Below are positions 47,138 through 56,574 of a DNA stretch of 64,000 bases, piece by piece. Within the stretch, counting starts at the first letter, position 1. Every line of letters begins with the position of its first letter. The notes beneath the pieces were generated by a model that was not told the DNA's origin, ran no database searches, and was given only the letters and a program-made list of their open reading frames with translations. The translations under genes and the position numbers were made by a program. Where the stretch lies: positions 62,001 through 126,000 of the forward strand of contig NZ_JADU01000011.1 of NCBI RefSeq assembly GCF_000518545.1, given 5' to 3'. Source of the DNA: Hallella seregens ATCC 51272 (GTDB taxonomy: Bacteria; Bacteroidota; Bacteroidia; Bacteroidales; Bacteroidaceae).

Positions 47138-47339
47138 GTGGCCAGGTTGATATAAAAAATCAATTGAAATCCATAAAAAATGTCTTGTAAACATAAAATT
47201 CTGCTTATTCACTTCTGCCGTTAAGCCGTTTTTTATGATATTTGCACTATAGTTCACTAACAGACGATACTCATACGAACCTCCTTGACAATACTCTTTT
47301 CACGATATTTCTATTACTTATACGACATATATTCACCAT

Positions 47340-50063
47340 ATGCTTATGCCATACTGCAATAAATCATTTTTCACGCACGCACTCATTGCCGCGCTATCTT
47401 TGACCATGCTGCTGTCCTGCGGCAGCAATGATAAGAAGACAAAGATCGGAGTTGTGCTCTACCATCAGTTCTCGTGGCGGGAAAAACTTGCCAATGAGAT
47501 AAACTACGCGTCGTTCAGATATGAGAATCTGAATGTCACCACCGTGTCGTCAAACAATAACAGCTCGCAGCAGGTACACCAAATAGACTCCTTAGTAAAG
47601 GAAGGGATTGACCTACTCATCATATCGCCCATACCGACAAAGGAAGTTATAGACGCCATAAACCGCTGCTACGACCGCAACATACCGGTAGTGCTTGTAG
47701 ACAACAAGAGCATCAACTGCAAGTACACGGCATTCATAGGCGCAGACAACGAGGAAATAGGGCGGTCGGTAGGCGAATATATCGGACGCATGCTGATGCC
47801 GACAGGCGGCAAAGTGCTTGAGGTGCAGGGCAAAGCAGGCGACCTCGCCACGGAAGAACGCCACCGCGGATTTATTAGTGCACTGAAAGCCTTTCCACAA
47901 GTACAGGTAGTTGCCTCGCCACACGGTGACTGGAACTACCCGACTGCCGAGGCTATAGTTGACAAGGCGCTCGCTATGCACGACGATATAAGCGTGGTGT
48001 TCTACCATAGCGATGGTATGGTCAACTACAAACTGCAGAGCCGCTATCTTGCCAAGGGCAAGTTGCTGAAAGTTATCGGCATCGACGCCCTCGCCCAAAA
48101 ACCGTCCGGCATCGAACAAGTGAAGAAAAACTCTATCTCGGCAAGCTTCGTCTACCCTACGAGAGGCGACAAAGTGGTAGACCTTGCCATGAAAATCATA
48201 AACCGACAACCCTACACAAGGGACGAGATACTGCCTACCGGCGTTGTCGACCGCGACAACGTCTCCACCATACTGCAGCAACATATAGAAATCGACAGGC
48301 TTGACTCGCAGATACAGTCGATGCGTGTGCAGATAGACATGTCACAAACAGAGAGTACCTTGCGACTGCGCATATCACTGCTACTCACCATACTCGTCAT
48401 CTCACTCGCCATCTACTGCGTCACGATATACCGCTCGTTCAAGAAGAAACACGAGCTGCACGCCACCATAAAGAAGCAATATGCAGAGAAAGAGATACAG
48501 ACACAGAAACTGCTTGAGAGCAACAACCGCCTGCTGTTGCTCAACCAACAGATAGAGGAAGAGGTGCAGACAAAACTCAACTTCTTCACCAACGTAAGCC
48601 ATGAGTTCCGCACTCCGCTGACACTTATTGCCGGACCGATAGAGAAACTGCGCACCGACGAAAGGCTGACGGAGGCGCAACGCCATAGTCTGCTTGACGT
48701 TGCGAGCAAGAATCTGTCCACTCTCATGAGTCTTGTAAGCGACATTCTCGACTTCAGAAAGGTGCAGGACGGCAAGATGGAGCTGCGATTAGAACAGTTT
48801 GAGCTTGTCAAGGCACTGAAAGACTGGACCGACAACTTCCGCAACCACGCCATCAGCAAAAACATTTCGCTTGAGTTCAACCACGAAAAGACACGTACTC
48901 TCTGGGGCCAGGCAGACAGAAAGAAGATGACAAGCATCGTTGTAAACATGCTCGGCAACGCTTTCAAACATACACCCGACGGGGGACGCATCACCTTGTC
49001 GCTCACTTCCGACAACGACACGTTCACGCTGAAGGTGTGCGACACGGGAGAAGGCATTGCCCCGGACGTGCTGCCAAGAATATTTGACGGCTTCTATCAA
49101 GCGCCTGGCAGCCAATCGGGCACAGGATTAGGACTGACTTTCACCAAGTCGCTTGTCGAACTGCACCACGGAACCATCAGTGCGGAAAGCACCGTAGGCT
49201 CGGGAACGACCTTCACCGTGACCATGCCCATAGCCCAAAAACGCGAAGAGATGGAGCAAAAGCTACTGGACGACGACAAGATGTTGGAGGAAGTAAACAT
49301 ACAAGGAGCCAGCAAGCCACGCGTATTGATTATCGACGATAACAAAGACATGTGCGAATATGTGCGCGTAATACTTGGTAACGAGTACGAATGCCAGGAG
49401 GCTTACAACGGCAAGGAGGGCTATGAGAAAGCGCTCCACTGGATTCCGGACATCGTGGTGTGCGACGTTATGATGCCCGTAATGGACGGAATAACATGCT
49501 GTCAGAAGCTGAAGACGACAACAGCAACCAGCCACATACCCGTGATATTGCTCACGGCGCGGTCGCTCGAGAGCAACTACATTGAGGGATACGACAACGG
49601 TGCCGACGCCTACATCACCAAGCCGTTCTCCGCAGAGGTGCTCACGGCGAGAGTGGAAAATCTGCTTGCCAACCGCAAGTTGCTGCGCGAGTCGTTTGCC
49701 CACGACGACAACAAATTCGAAATGTTTGCCACTCCGCGCGAGTCGGAGTTCGTCAAACGCTTCCAGGACTGCATAAAGGAGAACTGCTCAAGCCCCGACC
49801 TCAACATCGAAGACATCAGTTCAAAGATGAATCTGAGCCGGGCGCAGCTCTATGCGAAGATAAAGAACCTGACAGGACAGGCTCCTGTCGAGCACATACG
49901 AATGATTCGGCTGGAGTGTAGCCGTGAGTTGCTGCGCACAACAGAACTCACCATTGCGGAGATAGGCTACAAAGTCGGGTTCTCTTCACCCGCCTACTTC
50001 TCCAAATGCTTCAAGGACCAGTACAACATGACGCCTAACGAATTCCGCAACCAGAAGCGCTGA
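47340..50063 (+). CDS. Hybrid two-component regulator with periplasmic sugar-binding sensor
   Basis: This 907-residue HTCS carries all phosphorelay parts in one chain. The sensor (about 40-315) is a periplasmic-binding-protein type 1 fold (KIGVVLYHQFSW, VVLVDNKS, GFISALKAF), like the fructose sensor BT1754, so it should bind a monosaccharide. A membrane helix follows (about 345-365). The HisKA has phospho-His421 in FFTNVSHEFRTPL; the ATPase shows NMLGNAFKHTPDGG, DTGEGIAP and GTGLGL. The receiver (about 660-775) has Asp709 in VVCDVMMPVMDG. The C-terminal AraC HTH has IAEIGYKVGFSSPAYFSKCF. An N-terminal LLSC resembles a lipobox but may be only part of the signal anchor. It starts the second polysaccharide locus. 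Confidence 0.95.
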   Translation: MLMPYCNKSFFTHALIAALSLTMLLSCGSNDKKTKIGVVLYHQFSWREKLANEINYASFRYENLNVTTVSSNNNSSQQVHQIDSLVKEGIDLLIISPIPTKEVIDAINRCYDRNIPVVLVDNKSINCKYTAFIGADNEEIGRSVGEYIGRMLMPTGGKVLEVQGKAGDLATEERHRGFISALKAFPQVQVVASPHGDWNYPTAEAIVDKALAMHDDISVVFYHSDGMVNYKLQSRYLAKGKLLKVIGIDALAQKPSGIEQVKKNSISASFVYPTRGDKVVDLAMKIINRQPYTRDEILPTGVVDRDNVSTILQQHIEIDRLDSQIQSMRVQIDMSQTESTLRLRISLLLTILVISLAIYCVTIYRSFKKKHELHATIKKQYAEKEIQTQKLLESNNRLLLLNQQIEEEVQTKLNFFTNVSHEFRTPLTLIAGPIEKLRTDERLTEAQRHSLLDVASKNLSTLMSLVSDILDFRKVQDGKMELRLEQFELVKALKDWTDNFRNHAISKNISLEFNHEKTRTLWGQADRKKMTSIVVNMLGNAFKHTPDGGRITLSLTSDNDTFTLKVCDTGEGIAPDVLPRIFDGFYQAPGSQSGTGLGLTFTKSLVELHHGTISAESTVGSGTTFTVTMPIAQKREEMEQKLLDDDKMLEEVNIQGASKPRVLIIDDNKDMCEYVRVILGNEYECQEAYNGKEGYEKALHWIPDIVVCDVMMPVMDGITCCQKLKTTTATSHIPVILLTARSLESNYIEGYDNGADAYITKPFSAEVLTARVENLLANRKLLRESFAHDDNKFEMFATPRESEFVKRFQDCIKENCSSPDLNIEDISSKMNLSRAQLYAKIKNLTGQAPVEHIRMIRLECSRELLRTTELTIAEIGYKVGFSSPAYFSKCFKDQYNMTPNEFRNQKR

Positions 50064-50131
50064 GAGCGCGACGGGAACCAGACAAGACAACAAGACACAT
50101 ACATATCACTCACTAATTAACATCAAGAGTT

Positions 50132-51127
50132 ATGAGAAAAAGCAGCATTACAGTCTTACTCTGCCTTTCATCGCTCGCCATAGTGGCGCAAGAGAAAACT
50201 CTGTCACTAACCGATTTGCAGATACGCGACCCTTACATCCTCGCCGATAAGGCGTCATCGACCTATTATCTCTACCGCACACACAACGCGAAGAACGCCG
50301 ACGGCAAGGAGACGGGAGGCATCGAGGTGTATCGCAGCAAAGACCTCAAGCAGTGGCACGGACCCAAGCAGGTGCTCACCCTGCCCTCCGACAACTGGAG
50401 CACGGGCGTAATCTGGGCGCCTGAGGTACACAAATACAAAGGCAAATACTACGCTTTCGCCACCGTGAACAGCGACATCAAATGGAAAAACAACGTGGAA
50501 GGCTGGGCCGAATACAAATGGCGCGGCACTCAAATCTTCCGCGCCGCCACGCCGACTGGTCCGTTCCTGCCCCTCACGAAGCACCAGCAGACGCCTCTCG
50601 ACGAGATGGCGCTCGACGGAACGCTATGGGTTGAAGACGGCATACCATACATGATATACTGCCACGAGTGGGTACAAGTGTGCGACGGAACCATGAATCT
50701 CATACGTATGTCGCCCGATCTCTCACACACGGTGGGCAACCCGCAGATGCTCTTCAACGCTACAGCAGCGCCATGGGCTACAGGTGTGGCTACAGAGGCA
50801 GCCGACATGCCACGCGCAGTGGTCACCGACGGATGCTTTCTCTACCGCACACGCACCGGCAAACTGCTCATGATATGGTCGAGTTTCCACGGCAAAGACT
50901 ACGCCACAGGCATCGCCAAGTCTACGACGGACAAGGTGGCAGGCCCCTGGCGGCAGCAGACTGAGCCGCTATACACCTCTGACGGTGGCCACGGCATGCT
51001 CTTCCGCACCTTCGACGGCCAGCTCTGCATCGTACTGCACTCGCCCAACAGCGGCAACGAACGGGCTCATATCTTCCGTGTCGACGACCTCGGCAACACG
51101 CTGAGATTAGGCCAAGAGGTGAAGTAA
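50132..51127 (+). CDS. Secreted GH43 family glycosidase
   Basis: This 331-residue single-domain GH43 enzyme has a signal peptide (ends SLAIVAQ). Catalytic residues are visible: base Asp in DLQIRDPYIL, pKa-modulating Asp in ALDGTLWVED, and acid Glu in YMIYCHEWVQ. WSTGVIWAPEVHKYKGKYY is typical of the first blades. The family acts mainly on arabinofuranosyl, xylosyl or galactosyl residues; the sequence does not let me choose, although the surrounding enzymes suggest pectin side chains. It follows the HTCS by 68 bases, same strand. Confidence 0.88.
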   Translation: MRKSSITVLLCLSSLAIVAQEKTLSLTDLQIRDPYILADKASSTYYLYRTHNAKNADGKETGGIEVYRSKDLKQWHGPKQVLTLPSDNWSTGVIWAPEVHKYKGKYYAFATVNSDIKWKNNVEGWAEYKWRGTQIFRAATPTGPFLPLTKHQQTPLDEMALDGTLWVEDGIPYMIYCHEWVQVCDGTMNLIRMSPDLSHTVGNPQMLFNATAAPWATGVATEAADMPRAVVTDGCFLYRTRTGKLLMIWSSFHGKDYATGIAKSTTDKVAGPWRQQTEPLYTSDGGHGMLFRTFDGQLCIVLHSPNSGNERAHIFRVDDLGNTLRLGQEVK

Positions 51128-51173
51128 AGAGACTTTTCATAACAAGACCCACTTATCTTGCAAATATAACAAA

Positions 51174-52658
51174 ATGAGAAACATCACATTATTGGCTACC
51201 GTCTTGCTGTTTGGTCTGCTACCCGCCAAAGCCCAACACGTCAGAACCAGTCCCGTACCCGCCGGATACCCGTTCATGGAACCGCTGCCACGCCATTTCG
51301 CCGTCACGGTCGAAGGGCAAGAGGTGGCACTCTACAACGACAGCACATTCTGGGGCGGCACCATCGACTTCGGAAGTTTCGAAATGAAAGACGGTGAAGA
51401 AGTCACCATCAGCGTAAGGCTGGATGAAGACATACGCTCACTTGAACTGCTGCCCAAGCCTAAAGACTGCAAGGTGAAGCAGAAAGGCAAGCGTCAGATA
51501 GAGATAACGACGAAAAAGGCAGACTGGCAACAGACCCTCGTCATAAACGGTTGTCCACGCAAAGGCCACGTCCTGCACCTGTTTTGCAACAGATATGCAG
51601 AGGAAGCGCAGCCCACAGGCTACAGATATGACGAGCCGTCAAAGACCCATCTCTTCGGTCCCGGCTACTATAACCTTAAGCAACTCACCGGCTCTACAAC
51701 CCTTACGGTCAGCGGCGAACAGAAAATATACCTCGCACCGGGAGCTGTCGTCAACGGCAGACTGTCTATAAGAGACGGCAACGGAGCAAAGATTTACGGC
51801 AACGGAATGGTATGCAACAACCAGACATCCATGGTCACTGTAGACAATTCTATCCACTGCGCAGTGGAAGACATCACCGTGCACGGTCATGCGTGGCATG
51901 CGTGGCAAGTGATTGTAGGCAGTAGCAACAACGTAAGAATGAAGGGAATAAAGATATTCAACCCCCACTACGCAAGCGTAGACGGCATAGACATCGTCAA
52001 CTCATCGCACTGCACCATAGACAGTTGCTTCATACGCGCCAACGACGACGCCATAGCCATCAAGGGACTGGGCAACCACAAGCCGTCAGAAGGCGTGGCG
52101 GTCACCGATCTGCGCTTCAGCCATCTGCAGTTATGGAACGACTGCAACAACGCTTTCGGCATAGGCGCCGAGACCCACTGCCGCGAATACAACAACATCA
52201 GATTCACCGACACCGACATACTCTTCTCCTACGACGATCCTGTACACCACAACAACCTCAACGAACGCGCCGCCATGAACATCTGTTCACTCCATGGCAC
52301 GTTCTTCCACGACCTGTTGTTTGAGAACATAGACGTGTATCACTGCCAACGCCTGATAGGTCTGGGCTTCAGACAGGACTTCTGGTTCGGACAGCTGGAG
52401 GGTGACCAGACGGGAGAAGGAGGCGTCTACAATGTGACGTTCAGAAACATACGCTCGTTCGAGATAGACAACGGACCACTCAACAACAAGGTCTTGCTCT
52501 ACGAATGGCATCGTGACGGCACACCCGACAAGCTCCTTAGAAACATCAAGTTCGCCAATGTGCGCATCAACGGGAAGAGACTCCAAAGCGCCGATTCGCC
52601 ACATTTCGACCTCGAACCTGCCATCGGACATGACCTCAAGAAAGAATTGAAATTCTGA
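51174..52658 (+). CDS. Secreted right-handed beta-helix enzyme, GH28/GH49-like
   Basis: This 494-residue protein has a signal peptide (ends PAKAQH), an N-terminal beta-sandwich (about 25-150) and a right-handed beta-helix (about 160-460). The candidate catalytic Asp motifs are ASVDGIDIVNS and RANDDAIAIKG, arranged as in GH28 and GH49. The sandwich-plus-helix layout recalls GH49 dextranases, but position within a pectin-like locus favours a GH28-type galacturonan or rhamnogalacturonan activity. HLFGPGYYNL and IYLAPGAVVNGRL are shared with the downstream paralogue at 52894. Exact substrate unresolved. Confidence 0.8.
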   Translation: MRNITLLATVLLFGLLPAKAQHVRTSPVPAGYPFMEPLPRHFAVTVEGQEVALYNDSTFWGGTIDFGSFEMKDGEEVTISVRLDEDIRSLELLPKPKDCKVKQKGKRQIEITTKKADWQQTLVINGCPRKGHVLHLFCNRYAEEAQPTGYRYDEPSKTHLFGPGYYNLKQLTGSTTLTVSGEQKIYLAPGAVVNGRLSIRDGNGAKIYGNGMVCNNQTSMVTVDNSIHCAVEDITVHGHAWHAWQVIVGSSNNVRMKGIKIFNPHYASVDGIDIVNSSHCTIDSCFIRANDDAIAIKGLGNHKPSEGVAVTDLRFSHLQLWNDCNNAFGIGAETHCREYNNIRFTDTDILFSYDDPVHHNNLNERAAMNICSLHGTFFHDLLFENIDVYHCQRLIGLGFRQDFWFGQLEGDQTGEGGVYNVTFRNIRSFEIDNGPLNNKVLLYEWHRDGTPDKLLRNIKFANVRINGKRLQSADSPHFDLEPAIGHDLKKELKF

Positions 52659-52893
52659 CAACAAAGCCGTCGGAGCTACCATGCAGCAAACTGCGCTTTA
52701 CAAGGTTTATCCACAGAATCAAAAACACGCATCAATGGAGTGTATGTAAAAATTTGAAAAATTGTATAAAAATAGCAAAATAACAGTTTTTTATATTCAA
52801 CAAGACAAATTTTATATATCGTTTCACGGATATTTCGGACTTTTGCAACAGAGTTATTTACTATTATCGAAACCATAAACATCTATTTGATAT

Positions 52894-54633
52894 ATGAGAA
52901 TAAAGTCTTTATTTATAATCTCCCTAGTCTTGTCAGCATTTGCTGCACAGCCGGCAGACGCCATAGACTATGAGGTATGGTCTACCACAAACGCCAAGGG
53001 AACAAACCATACCGCAGCCGACGGCAGCTTCAAGACATTTGCACGGCCTAACGAAATGACGGCTACCGACCTCTCTCCACGCTTCAACGTGCTGGTAAAC
53101 AAAGAGGCTTACACCGGTTTGTACTGCGCCAAGAACGAATGGGGAGGCACTGGCAACTTCGGAGTGGTAGACATCAGAAAAGACACACCAACAGAGATTG
53201 TAGTGTCTTGCAGAAAGGAACTGGGCGACTACGACATACTGCCCCACAACGCCGACATATACGACGTGGAGGAACTGAACTCCCGTATACTGAAGTTCAA
53301 GATAAAGAAGCCGCAGCAGAACATCACACTCGTGCTCAACGGCGACTATCAGAAGGGTGACGTGCTGCACCTTTTCTTCAACGACGCTGACGAGGAGGAG
53401 CCTGCCGTAGACCCTGAGAAGAAAGCCAAGGGCGGATACTTCTACGACCACGGGACAAAGACCTACTACTTCGGACCAGGCTATCACGACCTGTCAAAAA
53501 CGCATAACGGCAGTGTGACGGTGTCTGGCGGACGCAACATCTACATTGCCGGCGGCGCGGTACTGAAAGGACAGATAACCATCAGCGGCGCGGGCAGTTC
53601 CATAAAGGGCCACGGCATAGTGTTTCAAAGCGACGACGGCAGTGGCTCACAGCTCAACGTGAACAACTGTACGCAGGGCAAGATTGACGGACCGGTATTC
53701 TATCGCTACAGAATCAAAGGGTGGCAGACGACATATACCTACAGCAGCAACATGACGATAAAGAACATAAAGGTCATCTGCGTATATGGCGGCAGCACCG
53801 ACGGCATGGACTTCCAGGGCTGTCATAACCTCAGTTTCGACAACTGTTTTGTACGTGCCAACGACGATGCCATTGCGGTCAAGGGCCTGTGTTCGGGCGA
53901 CCCGAAAGACGCTCCGCCCGAGAAGAACCTTTCGTTCAACAACTTCCAGATATGGAGTTCAGCTAACGGCGGCTTCAACATAGGCGCCGAGACCACATGC
54001 TACTACGAGAACATAAGGTTTACCAATAGCGAAGTGCTCTGCTCCTTTGACGGAATCGGACTGAATGGATCTATGGACGACCGCGCAGCCCTCAACATCT
54101 GCGCCCTCCACGGCACCTATTTCAAAGACATACTCTATGAGAACATATATATAAACAAGTGCGAACGCCTCATCGGTGTGTCGTTCAAAGACAGCTTCTG
54201 GTACGGTACCCTGCAGGGAGATCAGTCGTGGTCAGGCGAAATAAAGGGCATAACCTATCGCAACATAATCTGTCCGAACAACACGGGCGGTAACATTTCC
54301 AACGACATTCTGTTCCAGGGATGGCATCAGACAGTGCCTATGGACAGATATCCAAACGGCACTCCCGACAAGTTCATACACGATGTGACTTTCGACAATG
54401 TGCTCGTTGAAAGCGAGCCGGTACTCGGGTGGGACAACAAACATCTGTTCACCAACAACACCGACGACCTGAAACTTGTCTACGACTTCCATTTCAGCAC
54501 CACAAACAGCATTGAAGAACTGAACGTGAAGCCACAACACAACGGGAAATGCTACAACATTGACGGACAACAGATAGCAAAGCCCACTAAGGGTTTATAC
54601 ATCAGAGATAGAAAGAAGATTTTCTTGAAGTAA
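52894..54633 (+). CDS. Secreted beta-helix enzyme with C-terminal sorting-like tail, GH28/GH49-like
   Basis: This 579-residue paralogue of the preceding protein has a signal peptide (ends QPADAID), an N-terminal beta-sandwich (about 25-180, WSTTNAKGTNHTAADG), and a beta-helix with GSTDGMDFQG and RANDDAIAVKG as candidate catalytic Asp motifs. YYFGPGYHDLSKTHNG marks the join. It differs by a short C-terminal domain, CYNIDGQQIAKPTKGLYI...KKIFLK, of the kind many Prevotella secreted proteins carry, resembling a short type IX secretion signal. The last codon and stop lie within the first unit of a 22-base repeat array. An AT-rich gap of 235 bases without recognised sites separates it from the previous gene. 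Confidence 0.8.
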   Translation: MRIKSLFIISLVLSAFAAQPADAIDYEVWSTTNAKGTNHTAADGSFKTFARPNEMTATDLSPRFNVLVNKEAYTGLYCAKNEWGGTGNFGVVDIRKDTPTEIVVSCRKELGDYDILPHNADIYDVEELNSRILKFKIKKPQQNITLVLNGDYQKGDVLHLFFNDADEEEPAVDPEKKAKGGYFYDHGTKTYYFGPGYHDLSKTHNGSVTVSGGRNIYIAGGAVLKGQITISGAGSSIKGHGIVFQSDDGSGSQLNVNNCTQGKIDGPVFYRYRIKGWQTTYTYSSNMTIKNIKVICVYGGSTDGMDFQGCHNLSFDNCFVRANDDAIAVKGLCSGDPKDAPPEKNLSFNNFQIWSSANGGFNIGAETTCYYENIRFTNSEVLCSFDGIGLNGSMDDRAALNICALHGTYFKDILYENIYINKCERLIGVSFKDSFWYGTLQGDQSWSGEIKGITYRNIICPNNTGGNISNDILFQGWHQTVPMDRYPNGTPDKFIHDVTFDNVLVESEPVLGWDNKHLFTNNTDDLKLVYDFHFSTTNSIEELNVKPQHNGKCYNIDGQQIAKPTKGLYIRDRKKIFLK

Positions 54634-54715
54634 TGAGTTTGAAGACTTAAAGTAATAAGTCTGAAGACTTGAATGTTTGAATTGTAATACTTGAAATAAT
54701 GAGTTTTAATCAATG
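54628..54715. repeat. 22-bp-period AT-rich array over a stop codon (array D)
   Basis: Units start at 54628, 54650, 54672 and 54694, 22 bases apart. The first two match at 18 of 22 bases (AAGTAATGAGTTTGAAGACT and AAGTAATAAGTCTGAAGACT); the third and fourth are diverged. The first unit includes the last Lys codon and the TAA of the upstream gene, so the array grew from the gene end. Confidence 0.65.
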
Positions 54716-54755
54716 GTGATGCAAATCACTTACATACTAACAAAATCTAAGCAAT

Positions 54756-56390
54756 ATGAAAAAGCTTTTTCTCCTCGCTTCTTTCTTAGGAGCAACATTG
54801 ACCATGTCAGCACAAAGCTTTGCTGGCGGTACAGGAACAACTGAAGACCCTTATCAGGTAGCAACAGCTGAGCAACTGCAAGCTGTGACCGACTTCACCA
54901 CGTCTAACTTCATACAGACTGCTGACATCGACCTCAACGGCGTAACATTCAATCCTATCGCCACGTTTACTGGCGTCTACGACGGCGACGGACACTTTAT
55001 CGACAACTACACAGTAGAGAGTGGCTCCAACGGCGTTGGGCTCTTCGCAAGACTTAACACCCCCGGTGTCATCAAGAACGTAAAGATGAGATATGCCAAC
55101 ATTGTCGGCGGCAACTGGTCAGGCATTCTCTGCTCTACCAACGGCAACTGGGAAGTACTGGGAGGCAACATCGAGAATTGTGAAATATACGACTCTTCAA
55201 TCGAAGCTCTGGGAAGCGTAGGAGCCTTTGCGGGCGTCGCTGCCGGCAACTTCATTGGCTGCCGCGCCTTCAATGTGACTGTGGAAGGTACAGAAACTGT
55301 CGGCGGTATATCCGGCGATAACGAGGGTGGCGGACGCTACAAGGACTGCTCTTTCCACGGTAGCGTTATTGGTTCGGCAAACACCGGTGGCATCTGCGCT
55401 TTCTACAACGGTGCAAGCAAGTGGGACTACGCCTTTGAAAACTGCGTGGTGTACGGTTCTGTTTCTTCTTCAACTGGCACTATAGGCGGCGTACTGGCAC
55501 AGCCTAATTGGAACTGCGAAAACGCTCACATCACCAACTGCGCCGTGTTTGCAGACTGCTCAGGCCAGTGCGTAGGTTCATTCGGCGGCAATGCACTTCG
55601 CGGAAAGCTCACCAACAGTTACGCTACAGGCAATGTGAAGGCCACAGGACAGTGGACTCACGATGTATACACAGACAACTGGAACGGCGGTCTTTGCGCC
55701 GTGAACTTCAATGGCCCTATTGAAAACTGCTACTTCTCAGGCGTCATAACAGGCACCGACGATGTGAAGACTGCCGGTATCTGCGGCCGCAACTGGCCAG
55801 GCATCACCGTGTCACACACATACTACAATGGTGACGGCGTATCTATGGGCATGGGCGACGGCGACGACCCCACCACCTACGACACCAAAGATTTACTTCC
55901 CGAAGAGATGCTTGTACTCAGCAACTTCAAGTTCACGGACATGAGCAAATGGCAGATTGCAGAAGGCACGACTCCGTTCTTCGCTAACCAAACCGCCCCG
56001 CTCAAGATTACAGAGTGTACGACAGCCAAGATTGCAGGCACTAGCGAAGCTGATTTGGATTTTGTTTACATCTATGGTTCACTCAGCGAGACCATAACAA
56101 AACCCGTAACCATCAGCAATGGCGCATGGTCTGTAGAGCTGGCTGACGGCGATGCAGTAGAAAGCGAGACTGTGACGGTTATCGGTATTGGCAAGAACAA
56201 GATGCCGTCTATGGTGACAAAGACAAAGGTCGGCGAGGCTACAGGCATCACTTCTGCAACAACCAACACAGCCAAGACCGTCAAGGCTATCTACAATATA
56301 GCCGGACAGCGTGTCAACGGCATACAGCGCGGACAGGTCAACATCGTGAAGTACGCCGATGGTTCTTCTGTTAAGGTAACAGGCAAATAA
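54756..56390 (+). CDS. Secreted GLUG-repeat protein with C-terminal sorting-like tail
   Basis: This 544-residue secreted protein has a signal peptide (ends TMSAQS). It opens with GGTGTTEDPYQVATAEQLQAV and DIDLNGVTFNPIATFTGVYDGDG, typical of GLUG-motif surface proteins with a beta-helical solenoid (repeats such as GGISGDNEGGGRYKDCSF and GGICAFYNG). The C-terminus has IYNIAGQRVNGIQRGQVNIV, resembling a type IX secretion C-terminal domain. No catalytic site is evident; adhesion or glycan binding is plausible. The gene lies between the beta-helix enzymes and susC and ends inside another 22-base repeat array. Confidence 0.8.
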   Translation: MKKLFLLASFLGATLTMSAQSFAGGTGTTEDPYQVATAEQLQAVTDFTTSNFIQTADIDLNGVTFNPIATFTGVYDGDGHFIDNYTVESGSNGVGLFARLNTPGVIKNVKMRYANIVGGNWSGILCSTNGNWEVLGGNIENCEIYDSSIEALGSVGAFAGVAAGNFIGCRAFNVTVEGTETVGGISGDNEGGGRYKDCSFHGSVIGSANTGGICAFYNGASKWDYAFENCVVYGSVSSSTGTIGGVLAQPNWNCENAHITNCAVFADCSGQCVGSFGGNALRGKLTNSYATGNVKATGQWTHDVYTDNWNGGLCAVNFNGPIENCYFSGVITGTDDVKTAGICGRNWPGITVSHTYYNGDGVSMGMGDGDDPTTYDTKDLLPEEMLVLSNFKFTDMSKWQIAEGTTPFFANQTAPLKITECTTAKIAGTSEADLDFVYIYGSLSETITKPVTISNGAWSVELADGDAVESETVTVIGIGKNKMPSMVTKTKVGEATGITSATTNTAKTVKAIYNIAGQRVNGIQRGQVNIVKYADGSSVKVTGK

Positions 56391-56476
56391 CAAATAAACA
56401 ACAGACAATCAGCTTAAAAGCAACAAATTGTTGGCTTAAAGGCAACAAGTAATTAACTCAAAAAACAACCGTGTGA
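56389..56476. repeat. 22-bp-period array over a stop codon (array E)
   Basis: Units start at 56389, 56411, 56433 and 56455, 22 bases apart. The middle two share GCTTAAARGCAACAA; the outer two retain CAAC and A-rich parts. The array begins on the second base of the TAA stop codon of the GLUG gene and runs into a terminator hairpin. Confidence 0.65.
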
Positions 56477-56520
56477 GGCTCTTCGGCAAAGGGCTGGGAG
56501 TCTCACACTTCTTTTTCTTA
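56470..56520 (+). terminator. Intrinsic terminator after the GLUG gene
   Basis: GTGTGAGGCTC (56470-56480) pairs with GAGTCTCACAC (56497-56507) with one G-T wobble, followed by TTCTTTTTCTT. This separates the enzyme genes from susC and implies susC has its own promoter. Confidence 0.65.
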
Positions 56521-56574
56521 CAATCATTTCAACCAAGCCGTCTTTGAAAACGGCCAACCAACATACCAAAGTCT

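Noticed and set aside
47138-47257. N-terminal 40 residues joined to the SusD remnant
   Set aside because: No SusD similarity and AT-rich; most likely chance open frame upstream of the deletion point.
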